A stretch of 64,000 bases of DNA, taken from NCBI RefSeq assembly GCF_050633425.1, contig NZ_JBOEGM010000008.1:62001-126000 (forward strand). The letters run 5' to 3'. The position numbers were made by a program, and so were the translations under genes. Numbering within the stretch: the first letter of the stretch is position 1; every line of letters begins with the position of its first letter. Under the pieces are notes generated by a model. It made no database searches, was not told the DNA's origin, and worked only from the letters and a program-made list of their open reading frames with translations. Below are positions 1 through 9,000 of the stretch, one piece after another. Source of the stretch: Pelagimonas sp050633425 (GTDB lineage Bacteria; Pseudomonadota; Alphaproteobacteria; Rhodobacterales; Rhodobacteraceae).

Positions 1-494
1 GCGAAGATTTCTGGGTTGGGCTGGTGTCTTCACTTGCTTGGCACGAAAGTACACATCGCCCGCACGCGGTGGGTGGCGGTGGTTTGTGGTATGGGTTGGT
101 TCAGATCCTGCCCGACACCGCACGGCGCTATAAGTGCAAGGCCCGCAGCGGTCAGGCGCTCAAGAATCCAGAAGACAATCTATCATGTGCCATGCGCATC
201 ATGGCGGTGACGGTGCCGCGCGATCAGGTGATCAGTGAAAACTGGCGTGGTGTGGCTGCGGATTGGGGTCCATTTCATTCGTCGCGCAAGCGCAATGACA
301 TGAAGGAATGGACGCGCAAACAGGACTATTGCATTGGGTTGTCAAGCTCATTGCGCCCGGTTGCGCGACCAGATGGCATTGGCCCTGATCCGATCCGACC
401 ACAGGCACGTCCCTTTGAGATGCAAGGGCCCAAGCCTGTTCCCGCGCTCGAAGCGGTGAATCTCGACCCGGCGCAGATCATCAGCGAAGGCTGA
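1..494 (+). CDS. Lytic transglycosylase, SLT domain (5' truncated by window edge)
   Basis: The reading frame is open from the window edge, with its first full codon at base 3. The start lies outside the window. The visible part fits the C-terminal half of a soluble lytic transglycosylase fold: an AWHEST segment supplies the likely catalytic Glu, followed by YGLVQILPDTARRY (the usual G-x-x-Q-I-x-P-x-T-A motif) and NPEDNLSCAMRIM. Such enzymes cleave peptidoglycan glycan strands in the periplasm. The tail after about residue 110 is proline-rich and probably unstructured. The fit to short roseobacter SLT proteins is from memory of the family and not a search. The next gene is convergent and 36 bp away. 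Confidence 0.75.
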   Translation, partial: EDFWVGLVSSLAWHESTHRPHAVGGGGLWYGLVQILPDTARRYKCKARSGQALKNPEDNLSCAMRIMAVTVPRDQVISENWRGVAADWGPFHSSRKRNDMKEWTRKQDYCIGLSSSLRPVARPDGIGPDPIRPQARPFEMQGPKPVPALEAVNLDPAQIISEG

Positions 495-515
495 CCCGCG
501 ACCTATCGCACCGAG

Positions 516-540
516 ATTATAAGTGCGGTTTTAAGTGCGG
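516..540. repeat. 12-bp direct repeat spanning the stop codon of the acyltransferase
   Basis: The nonamer TAAGTGCGG occurs at 520-528 and again at 532-540, a 12-bp period. The second copy contains the reverse-strand stop codon of the acyltransferase gene at 531-533. It is one of several stop-codon-associated short tandem repeats in this window. Confidence 0.7.
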
Positions 541-1388
541 CTGGGCCGCCGTGTGGCATCGACAAGCGAAACGGCAGGAGCCTTGCGCCCGGCAAGCGCC
601 AGAGTCGCGCGCCGAAGCATTGCAATACCGTCTTCAGACTTGGCGGGAAGCGAGGCGGCGGAGATCGGCTCGCCCACGGTGATCTGAAACGGTTGGTGCG
701 CTTTGTTCAATGTTTCATGGAACAGGGTGATGTCGCGCAATGTCGGATGGATGCGGTCAAACAGATAGAACATCACCGAATTGCGGGCGCGGATATGCAC
801 CGGGATCACCGGCAGACCGAATTTGCGTGCAATCATCGCCGCCGAGGCCATCCACGGGCGCTCATGCAGGCTTAGCCCCGAGCGTTTGGCCAGGCGCCCA
901 GAAGGAAAGATCACCCCAAGACGCCCCTCATCGACGGCTTGACGTGTATAGGCCATGGTCTGGCGGGTCTTGCCGTGACTGCGTTTTTCCTTGCGCCATT
1001 CCACCGGGGCAATCATCGCCTGCATCTGTGGCAGAACCCGCATGATGTCATGATTGGCAAAGTAATAAATATCGGGGCGAACCTGACGCAGAATGTGGTT
1101 CAAAACGATGCCATCTGCGATCCCGGTCGGGTGATTGGACACGATCAAGGCCGGACCAAAGCCTGGCAGATTGTGCAAACCGGTGGCCTGCACATCACGT
1201 GCGAGAAGATCGCCCAGCGATGTCATGATTTGATCGGCGCTCATATCTTGGAGCGTTTCACCAATCGCCAATGTGCGTTCATAACGCAAAAGCGCATTCA
1301 GAGCAGAACGAACCAATCTGGTGTCTAGGCGGTCCTGGAACAGCCATGGCGCACGCTCTTGGATAAGCGGGTCAATACGATGTTTCAT
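531..1388 (-). CDS. Lysophospholipid/glycerol-3-phosphate-type acyltransferase (PlsC-like)
   Basis: 285 aa. It carries the acyltransferase signature NHPTGIAD (residues 85-92; His86 and Asp92 the likely catalytic pair) and a second block FPSGR (161-165), equivalent to the E-G-T-R acyl-acceptor motif of PlsC relatives. Family members transfer acyl chains to lysophospholipids, or to lyso-ornithine lipids (OlsA-like), at the inner membrane. No strong transmembrane helix is visible, so it is probably membrane-associated. The exact substrate cannot be told from sequence. The gene stands alone, convergent with the transglycosylase. Confidence 0.75.
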   Translation of the reverse strand: MKHRIDPLIQERAPWLFQDRLDTRLVRSALNALLRYERTLAIGETLQDMSADQIMTSLGDLLARDVQATGLHNLPGFGPALIVSNHPTGIADGIVLNHILRQVRPDIYYFANHDIMRVLPQMQAMIAPVEWRKEKRSHGKTRQTMAYTRQAVDEGRLGVIFPSGRLAKRSGLSLHERPWMASAAMIARKFGLPVIPVHIRARNSVMFYLFDRIHPTLRDITLFHETLNKAHQPFQITVGEPISAASLPAKSEDGIAMLRRATLALAGRKAPAVSLVDATRRPSRT

Positions 1389-1464
1389 CCGATACTGATG
1401 GGGGGGAATCAGTGACAGGCGTGTGACAGTTTGAAGGTGGCTGTCAGGTGAGGGCGATCATACA

Positions 1465-1529
1465 CCAAGATCACACGCCAAAATCACACGCCAAAATCAC
1501 ACGATAATATCACTGGCCAAGCTCAGAGG
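1465..1529. repeat. 13-bp degenerate tandem repeats at the 3' end of the 1523-1981 gene
   Basis: Consecutive 13-mers begin at 1465, 1478, 1491, 1504 and 1517. The second and third copies are identical (CCAAAATCACACG), the first differs at one position and the last two are degenerate. The array runs into the reverse-strand stop codon of the neighbouring membrane-protein gene at 1523-1525. Confidence 0.8.
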
Positions 1530-1981
1530 CCAAAATGATGCCGGGTCACCGCGATTTCGCGCGCGCGCAAGGCGGTTTCAAGCTGTCCGTGTGGCGGCAC
1601 ACAGTCTTGGGGCAGGACAATGCGTTTGCCTTGGGCCTGGATTTTGACCCGTACCGACAGATCAAGCCGGGTTTCCAGCCGGACATGATCAATTTTGTTC
1701 AGAGCAATGTCACCGCTGCGCCGCCCCGATTGCCATGACATCATCTTATCGGTCAGCTCAAACCAAGCCTGTTTGGCGCTGGCAAATTCATAGGCGGCGG
1801 GCAGGGTGGGGAGAAAGAGCGCCACCATGATCCACGGGGCCGCATTGAGTTTGGCCCAAAGCAGCACAAGCACCAGCCACACAACAAGCAAAACCAATGC
1901 GGCTTTGAGGGATCGACCAGAGGATCGAAACTCAAGCGGCTGAGGAGGATCAGCACCGGTTTGGGGACCGGACGTGTTCAC
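1523..1981 (-). CDS. Small inner-membrane protein of unknown function
   Basis: 152 aa from a GTG at 1981. This start overlaps the stop of the upstream SDR gene as GTGA, which suggests translational coupling. A longer reading exists but reads back through the SDR coding region. Two adjacent hydrophobic segments (about residues 27-45 and 48-66) are followed by a soluble C-terminal domain of about 85 residues containing WFELTDKMMSW and a basic stretch. This layout resembles small PH-like membrane proteins, but I do not recognise the family. It is the last gene of the 3248-1523 operon. Confidence 0.65.
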   Translation of the reverse strand: MNTSGPQTGADPPQPLEFRSSGRSLKAALVLLVVWLVLVLLWAKLNAAPWIMVALFLPTLPAAYEFASAKQAWFELTDKMMSWQSGRRSGDIALNKIDHVRLETRLDLSVRVKIQAQGKRIVLPQDCVPPHGQLETALRAREIAVTRHHFGL

Positions 1982-2721
1982 CGCCCCCCCGTGACATCCA
2001 TGATGGTGCGGGTGACATAGCTGGCGCGGTCGGACAACAGCCAAAGGATCGCTTCGGCGACCTCATCGGCAGTGCCGGGTCGGCCCATCGGGGGCGTGTG
2101 ACCGATTTGGTCCAAACGATCCGGGGCACCGCCCTTGGCGTGAATCGCCGTTTCAATCAGGCCGGGGCGGATGGCATTGACGCGAATACCCTCGGCGGCC
2201 ACTTCTTCGGCCAGCCCCAAAGTCATCGTTTCAACAGCCCCCTTTGAGGCGGCGTAATCCACATACATATGCGGCGAGCCAAGACGCGCCGAGGCGGAGG
2301 ACACATTGACCATCGCGCCGCCCTTGTCCCAAGCGCGCATCAGCAACAGGCATTGGCGCGCAACTTCTAGTGCCCCAAACACATTGACCCCAAAGACCTG
2401 CGCCACGCGATCTGGGGTCAGATCGGCGAAACTGGCGGTGGGGGCCGTGATGCCAGCGTTATTGACCAGCCCGATTTTGCCGGGTTTCAGCTCGGAAATC
2501 TTGGCGAACATCTTTTCTATCGCCTTGGGTTTTGAAACATCCGCCTGCAGCAAATAGGCCTGAGCCCCCATGCTTTCGACCATAGCGGCGGTGTCTTCGG
2601 CCCCGTCTTTGTCGCGGCCATAATGCACAACAACCCGCGACCAGCCGTTAAAACCGGCCATGCGGGCCGTGGCCGCGCCAATGCCCGCGCTGGCTCCGGT
2701 GACGATCAGCAGGTCGCTCAT
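1978..2721 (-). CDS. SDR family NAD(P)-dependent oxidoreductase
   Basis: 247 aa, the normal length for a classical short-chain dehydrogenase/reductase. The cofactor motif TGASAGIG is at residues 8-15, NNAG at 87-90, and the catalytic Tyr and Lys of YAASK are at 156 and 160 with an upstream serine-rich NVSSAS. The C-terminal MDVTGG is typical of FabG-like SDRs, which reduce or oxidise hydroxyl/keto groups. The substrate is unknown. ATGA overlap with the upstream gene and GTGA overlap with the downstream gene place it in a tight three-gene operon. Confidence 0.85.
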   Translation of the reverse strand: MSDLLIVTGASAGIGAATARMAGFNGWSRVVVHYGRDKDGAEDTAAMVESMGAQAYLLQADVSKPKAIEKMFAKISELKPGKIGLVNNAGITAPTASFADLTPDRVAQVFGVNVFGALEVARQCLLLMRAWDKGGAMVNVSSASARLGSPHMYVDYAASKGAVETMTLGLAEEVAAEGIRVNAIRPGLIETAIHAKGGAPDRLDQIGHTPPMGRPGTADEVAEAILWLLSDRASYVTRTIMDVTGGR

Positions 2722-3248
2722 CTGATTTTGAACGCGCTGCTGATATCCTCAAGCGCATCTTTTTGTTTTTGACTCAGGCTGCCTGAGCCTGCTTCTGAGA
2801 CCATTTTGATCACCTCCATAACCGGTGCAAATCCCTGTGTGCTTTGCAGTTTGTAGAGCTTGCGGGCCAATCGTGAAACGGCTTGGTCCGGTGTTCCGCA
2901 TTCGCTCACCATCCAGCGCCCCAAAACGCCCAGTTCTTCGGCATCTTGCAGCGGGACGTTTGCGACACGCGACACGGCACTGGTCAGGGCCAAGCGCTGT
3001 TCGCGGGTTGGCAAATCGTCCAGTTCTACAAATGCGGACCCAAGGCTGGCCAAGGCGATATTGGGGTCTTCGATGGCTTCGACCGGATGGATGTTGGTCT
3101 TGCGAGTAAAGCCAAATCGCCGGGCCGCAAGGCGCACATCATTGGCCGCATCCAAAACTTCGCCGGCCATATCCGCCGCGCCGCGCGCCCGGATCACAAA
3201 GAAATATATGGCGGCAATCGCGCCTAAAGCGGCTATAATAAACGGCAT
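2718..3248 (-). CDS. Membrane-anchored protein of unknown function
   Basis: 176 aa from the ATG at 3248, chosen because AGGAG lies 9 nt upstream. A GTG at 3296 would add 16 residues but has no such site and reads through an inverted repeat. A single N-terminal transmembrane helix (about residues 3-19) is followed by a charged, mostly helical domain with conserved-looking text around VLGRWMVSECG. The C-terminal half resembles small co-chaperone-like helical domains seen in many Rhodobacteraceae membrane proteins, but I assign no function. It heads the operon with the SDR gene. Confidence 0.6.
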   Translation of the reverse strand: MPFIIAALGAIAAIYFFVIRARGAADMAGEVLDAANDVRLAARRFGFTRKTNIHPVEAIEDPNIALASLGSAFVELDDLPTREQRLALTSAVSRVANVPLQDAEELGVLGRWMVSECGTPDQAVSRLARKLYKLQSTQGFAPVMEVIKMVSEAGSGSLSQKQKDALEDISSAFKIR

Positions 3249-3273
3249 AAACTCAAACTCCTGCACCTGAATG

Positions 3274-3293
3274 CCGCCATTTTGGCGTGGCGG
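3274..3293 (-). terminator. Inverted repeat between pepN and the next gene (possible weak terminator)
   Basis: CCGCCA at 3274-3279 pairs with TGGCGG at 3288-3293 around an 8-nt loop. It lies 20 bp past the pepN stop and upstream of the next Shine-Dalgarno site. There is no strong U-tract, so it may attenuate rather than terminate. Confidence 0.4.
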
Positions 3294-3313
3294 CACATCA
3301 GGTGCAAGGGCGT

Positions 3314-5869
3314 TTAGCTGGCCAATATTCGGCTGACCATTTCGCTGACATCCCGGCTTAGATTTGGCTTGGCCATGATCCGGTCCAACTGGGTTTTGAT
3401 CAATGCCTGACGGCCCGCATCATACCGCTTCCATGTCTGAAATGCGCTGCACATCCGGGCGGTGGTTTGCGGGTTCTTGTCATCAAGTTTGATCAACCAA
3501 TCGGTGAGCAACGCATAGGCGCGGCCCGACACATGATGGAAGGCTGCGTGGTGCATGGCCAATGCGCCAAAGACTGCGCGGAACCGGTTCGGGTTTTGCC
3601 AGTCAAAGTCGGGGTGCGCGACCAATGTGTCGACCCGATCAATCGCTTGTTCCGGGGCCGAGGCGCTGACTTGGAGGCCGAACCATTTGTCCAACACCAA
3701 GCGGTCATTCTTCCACTGATCGTAGAAGTGACCAAGCGCGGGGTCTTCCTGACCGGCGCGCACCAGATTGGCGAGCGCAGAGAGCTGAAGCGTCATGTTA
3801 TCCGCGGCCTGATATTGGGCTTGCGCCGCTGCGCCGCCATCAAGCCGCCGTGTCAGACCCAGCATTGCAGCGCCTAATGAGCGCTTGCCTGATTGATCTG
3901 CATTGGGTTTGTAGGGCGCGGTGACATTCGAGGCTTGGGTCAGTTCCGGCAAGAAGGCCTGCCAGCGTTCTGCCATGGCTTGGCTGAGTTGATCCTGAGC
4001 GTCCCAAATTGCCTGTGGGTCCGGTGTGACACCGTTTTCATGCAGCAGCTGAGCCATTTCAGCCGCCGTCGGCCCAGAGAGCATCAAAGCGCGATAGGCG
4101 GGGTCAAGCGTGCTGTCGCGCAACACTTTTTCCAACCCATCCAACCAAGCCGCATCCGGGGCAGCCCCATCGCGGATCATTGCAAGCAGGCAATCACGGG
4201 CCAAGCTTCGCGAAGCTTCCCAACGGTTAAAGGGATCGCTGTCATGGGCAAGCAGGAAGGCGCGGTCGACATCATGCGTGAGCACAACCGGCGCTGAAAA
4301 TCCGCGCAACACCGAGGCAACAGGGCGGGCCGACAGCCCCTCAAAGGCGAAGCTTTGCTCCGCTTCGGTCAGTTCAAGAACCTGCGTCTCCAACACTTCA
4401 TCGCCATTCGGACCAATCAAACCAACCGCCACCGGAATGACATAGGGCTCTTTGACATCCTGACCGGGGGAGGGGGGCGTTTTTTGCGACAGGGTCAGGG
4501 TAAAGGTGCCGTCTTCCCAAGTCTCAGAGACATCCACAAACGGTGTGCCCGCTTGCGAATACCAGCGTTTGAACTGCGCCAGATCGCGCCCGGTGCTGTC
4601 TTCAAACACCTTGAGCCAGTCTTCGATGGTCGCCGCGTCGCCATCATGGCGATCAAAGTAGAGGTCAACGGCCTTGGCATAGGCGTCATCGCCAACCAAG
4701 GTCTTGAGCATGCCGATGACCTCAGCGCCTTTCTCATAAACCGTAGCCGTATAGAAGTTGTTGATTTCCTGAAAGCTTTCGGGGCGTACGGGATGTGCCA
4801 AGGGCCCTTGGTCTTCGGGGAACTGACGGGCGCGCAATTGGATCACATCTTCGATCCGTTTGACCGGAGCCGAGCGTAGGTCTGAGGTGAATTGCCCATC
4901 GCGGAACACCGTCAGACCCTCTTTCAGACAGAGCTGAAACCAATCGCGACAGGTGATGCGGTTGCCGGTCCAATTGTGGAAATATTCATGGGCAATAATG
5001 GCTTCGATCCGCTCAAAATTGCCATCAGTTGACGTTTCGGGCGAGGCCAAGACGCAAGATGAATTGAAAACGTTTAGGCCCTTGTTCTCCATCGCGCCCA
5101 TGTTGAAATCGTCGACCGCAACGATATTGAAAATGTCGAGATCATATTCGCGACCATAGACCTCTTCGTCCCATTTCATCGAGGCGATCAGAGCTTCCAT
5201 ACCAAAGGCGCATTTGCCCTCATCACCGGGGCGGACATAGATGTTCAGCGCGACATCCTTGCCGGACATGGTTTTGAACGCGCCGGGGTGGTTGACCAAA
5301 TCGCCGGCAACCAAGGCAAATAAATAGGCGGGCTTGGGCCATGGGTCATGCCATTCGGCCCAGCCATCGCCCTGGCCCTTAAGGTTGCCGTTCGACAGCA
5401 ACACCGGCATCTCACCCTCAACGCGGGTGGTGAACACGGCCATCACATCGGGGCGGTCCGGGTAAAAGGTGATCTTGCGAAAGCCTTCGGCCTCGCATTG
5501 GGTGCAATACATGCCGCTCGACATATAGAGCCCTTCTAAGGCGGTATTGGCCTCGGGGGCGATTTCAACTTCGCATTCCCACAAAAATGGCCCCGAGGGC
5601 ACATCGCAGCGCAGGCCGTGCGCATCCACCTGAGGCGAGACCACCTCGCCATTGATGGACGCGCGGATCAAATTCACCTCTTCGCCATGCAGGAAAAACT
5701 CTTGCGCCGGGGCGTCGGGATTGGGGGCGAAATGGATTTTTGACACCACGCGCGTCGCGCCGGGCGACAGGTGGAAGGTGAGATGCACATCTTCGATCTG
5801 CCAGCCAAAAGCAGTGTAATCTTTGAGATATATGGTCTCTGGGGTGATTTGGGGGCTCGCGTCTTTCAT
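3314..5869 (-). CDS. pepN: Aminopeptidase N (M1 family)
   Basis: 851 aa from ATG 5869, preceded by GAGG at a suitable distance. A TTG at 5887 gives a 6-residue longer but less likely form. It is a zinc metallopeptidase that removes N-terminal residues from peptides in the cytoplasm. GAMEN, which binds the peptide amino terminus, is at 258-262. Zinc ligands are the His294 and His298 of HEYFH, and Glu317, 19 residues after His298, with Glu295 as catalytic base. Length and motif spacing match bacterial PepN (about 870 aa). Function is highly confident. Confidence 0.93.
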   Translation of the reverse strand: MKDASPQITPETIYLKDYTAFGWQIEDVHLTFHLSPGATRVVSKIHFAPNPDAPAQEFFLHGEEVNLIRASINGEVVSPQVDAHGLRCDVPSGPFLWECEVEIAPEANTALEGLYMSSGMYCTQCEAEGFRKITFYPDRPDVMAVFTTRVEGEMPVLLSNGNLKGQGDGWAEWHDPWPKPAYLFALVAGDLVNHPGAFKTMSGKDVALNIYVRPGDEGKCAFGMEALIASMKWDEEVYGREYDLDIFNIVAVDDFNMGAMENKGLNVFNSSCVLASPETSTDGNFERIEAIIAHEYFHNWTGNRITCRDWFQLCLKEGLTVFRDGQFTSDLRSAPVKRIEDVIQLRARQFPEDQGPLAHPVRPESFQEINNFYTATVYEKGAEVIGMLKTLVGDDAYAKAVDLYFDRHDGDAATIEDWLKVFEDSTGRDLAQFKRWYSQAGTPFVDVSETWEDGTFTLTLSQKTPPSPGQDVKEPYVIPVAVGLIGPNGDEVLETQVLELTEAEQSFAFEGLSARPVASVLRGFSAPVVLTHDVDRAFLLAHDSDPFNRWEASRSLARDCLLAMIRDGAAPDAAWLDGLEKVLRDSTLDPAYRALMLSGPTAAEMAQLLHENGVTPDPQAIWDAQDQLSQAMAERWQAFLPELTQASNVTAPYKPNADQSGKRSLGAAMLGLTRRLDGGAAAQAQYQAADNMTLQLSALANLVRAGQEDPALGHFYDQWKNDRLVLDKWFGLQVSASAPEQAIDRVDTLVAHPDFDWQNPNRFRAVFGALAMHHAAFHHVSGRAYALLTDWLIKLDDKNPQTTARMCSAFQTWKRYDAGRQALIKTQLDRIMAKPNLSRDVSEMVSRILAS

Positions 5870-5962
5870 GACATCCTCACGGGGCAAAACTTGTTAAGCG
5901 CGAGCCTACGCCGCCCCCAAAGACACTGCAACCAAGGCAGGGCCTTCATCGTGTCAAATAAC

Positions 5963-5993
5963 CAGAAAAGCGCGCGAGGGCCTGGCCCCGCGC
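5963..5993 (-). terminator. Terminator of the RND efflux operon
   Basis: On the reverse strand an imperfect GC-rich stem (5972-5993, 22 bases, outer five pairs perfect) is followed by a TTTT tract. It lies about 30 bp past the stop of the efflux pump gene. Confidence 0.5.
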
Positions 5994-6022
5994 ACCGAAA
6001 GTCTTATGGGTTTCAACGTCCG

Positions 6023-9000
6023 TTATTCAGCGGCACGCAACTCAACAGGGGCGGGCGACACAGGGTCATCTCCCCATTGAATTTCAGGCAGTTTCGACTG
6101 TTTTGCCTGACGGGTCAGCGCCCAATCGCGCGCAGCCCGGCTACCTCTGCCGGACCCAAGACGCGCCAACATGCGGGCGACCCATTTGACATAGGTCCAG
6201 AACCAAACCCGAATGGCCAGCATGGAGGGGGTAAAGATCAGTGTCAGAACTGTCGAAACCCCAAGGCCAAAGACCACCGCCGTGGCAAGGTTGGTCCACC
6301 ACAGTGCGGTGGGGGAATTCACCGAATACCCGCCGCCAAAGAAGTCGAGGCTTAGCCCAAACATCATCGGCGCAAGGCCTGCCATTGTGGTGATGGTGGT
6401 CAAGAGAACCGGGCGAATACGATCTTCGGCGGTGCGAATGATCGCTTCGATGCGGGGCATGATCCGAGCGTATTCCTGATAGGTATCGATCAGAACAATG
6501 TTGTTGTTCACCACAATCCCTGCCAAGGCCACAATCCCTGTCCCGGTCATGATGATCGAGAAGTATTGATCCATCACCAACATGCCGATCAAAACACCAG
6601 TGGTCGACAAAATCACCGCCAAGAGAACCAGCGTGGCGTTGTAGAACGAGTTGAACTGCGCCAGCAAGATAATGAACATCAACCCAAGCGCGGCGCTAAA
6701 GGCGGAGGTCAGGAAGGCTTGGCTTTCGGCTTGGTCCTCTTGGTCGCCAGTCCACTCAAACGAGATTCCGGCAGGGAGCGGTTTGGTTTCGAGCCATTCC
6801 GTCAAATTAGCAATACGCTCATTTGGTGTCATTGGAACCGCATGGACGGACGTGTCCTCGTGTTCGTCAATCAACGCCTGAAGCTCTGCCGGGTCAAGAT
6901 CCGGAGCACCATTGTCGAAATCGAAATAGCGTGTTTCTTCACCGCCTCCAAAGAAGAATAGGAATGTTGGCAATTGGAACGTCAACTCCAACTGATACGT
7001 CGTTGGATTTTCGGCTTCTTCCGCTTCGGTACCAAGGAAGACTTCGCTGCCCAAACCAATGTCGTAGGTATATTCCTTTGGGGCTTCTTCGCCTTCTTCG
7101 AGAACTTTTGGCTCGTGGAAACTGGCGGTTTCGGCCAAGTCAGCAGGAAGCGTTATTTGAACAATCTCCTGGCCGCCATCGACATCTGCCTTCACATCAA
7201 AATACCGTTTCTGATCGATCCGGTTGATCTCGGCCAGTTTTTCAACCGGCTTGCGGGTGACAAAGTTTGAGAGCGGGATAAGGCCCGAGGGGGTGCGCAC
7301 TTTGAGCGAATCCAAAGTGCTGAGCACCCGGTCTTCTTCGGGGAGACGCACCCGGATCTCGATCTCTTCGTCCGAGCCTTCGGGCGTGTAGCTGTCAAGC
7401 AAAATGCCGCGTGTAACCAGCTGTACCATGCCGCCAACCGTGGCAACGTCGGCTCCGTAGCGACCGGCTTTTTCCACGTCAACTTTGATTTCCCAATCAA
7501 TACCGGGCAGGGGCCGGGTGTCTTCGATCAGGGTTAGGCCGGGTGTCGTATCATATTGCGCACGGGCCAGAGCGGTCGCCGTCAGAAGATCCTCCCAATT
7601 GTCGCCTTTCAGACGCAAATGAACAGGTTTGCCAGAAGCCGGGCCGCGCGCTTGGGCGAGGATTTCGATTTTGATACCGGGAATCGTCTCTAGTTTCTCG
7701 GTCAAATCCGCGATGATCACGTCGCCATCAAGCTTGTCGTACTCGATCCCCGTGTCATCGGAATAGGCCTGACGATCTTCCCAGGGGATGGTTTCAAACT
7801 GAACTTGGCCAATCGTGTCTTTGGGGGGCTGGGCACCACCGCTGTTGTTGTCCAAACCACCTTTGCCAGAGAAGGCAAAAGCATTGAGAATGCCGGGATG
7901 GGCCAAAACGATTTTCTCGGCCCGCTGGACCAGTGCGTCCTTTTCGGGCAACGACAAGTTGCCGCGCGCCCGAACATATACAATGGCTTGTTCCGGTTCG
8001 CTTTCGACAAAGAATTCGACGCCATTGTTATTTTCGCCAAAGTAACCAAAGACCGAAATCACAACAAAGATCACCGCAACGACCGAGACCAAAGGCATAA
8101 CCGGGTTACCGGCAATGAATTTGATGAACATGCCAAAGGGTGTCCGGCGATAGGCACTGTCGATGTGGGTGCGTTTGCGGCGGTATTCGGCCGCGTCCAT
8201 AAAGACCGATGCCACAACGGCAGAGACCAAGAACAGCAGCGTTCCGGGCAAATAGGCGGATAGGCCTGTCGCCTCTGTGGCCCCGAGGTAGTCAGGGTTC
8301 AGCACCATCATCGCACCAACAAAGCACCCAAACAGGCCGATTGGCACCAAAGCGATCCGAACATACCACGGAAAGCGGCCACGAATGGCGTCGCCCATCA
8401 CGTGGATCTGCCGCGAGAAGCGACCAGAAACTCCGCCCATAACCGGCAGGTAGATCAGCGCCACAATGAGCGAGGCCGAGAGAACGAAGATCAAGGTAAC
8501 AGGCAACATGCCCATGAATTGCCCCGGAACGCCGGGCCAGAACAGCATCGGCAAAAAGGCACAGAGCGTCGTCGCGGTTGAGCTGACAACCGGCCAGAAC
8601 ATCCGTTTGGCGGCTTCGACATACGCATGCATCGGGCCGGTGCCCTCGGCAATGCGTTTATCGGCATATTCCACCACAACGATCGCCCCATCCACCAACA
8701 TGCCCACGGCAAGGATCAGGCCAAACATCACGATGTTTGAGATTGTCACGCCCATCAGGGCGAGTGTGAGGAAGCACAAAAGGAACGATGTCGGGATCGC
8801 AAAACCCACCAAAAGGGCCGGGCGCAGACCAAGCGAGGCCAAGACAACGATCATCACCAGCGCAATCGCCGTGAGAACCGAGCCCTCAAGCTGGCTGACC
8901 ATACTGTCAACTTGGCGGCTTTGATCGTTTGAAGCGCCGACTTTGACAACGGCATTCAACTCATCTGGCCATGCTTTGCGGGCCTCTTCGATCACGCGCT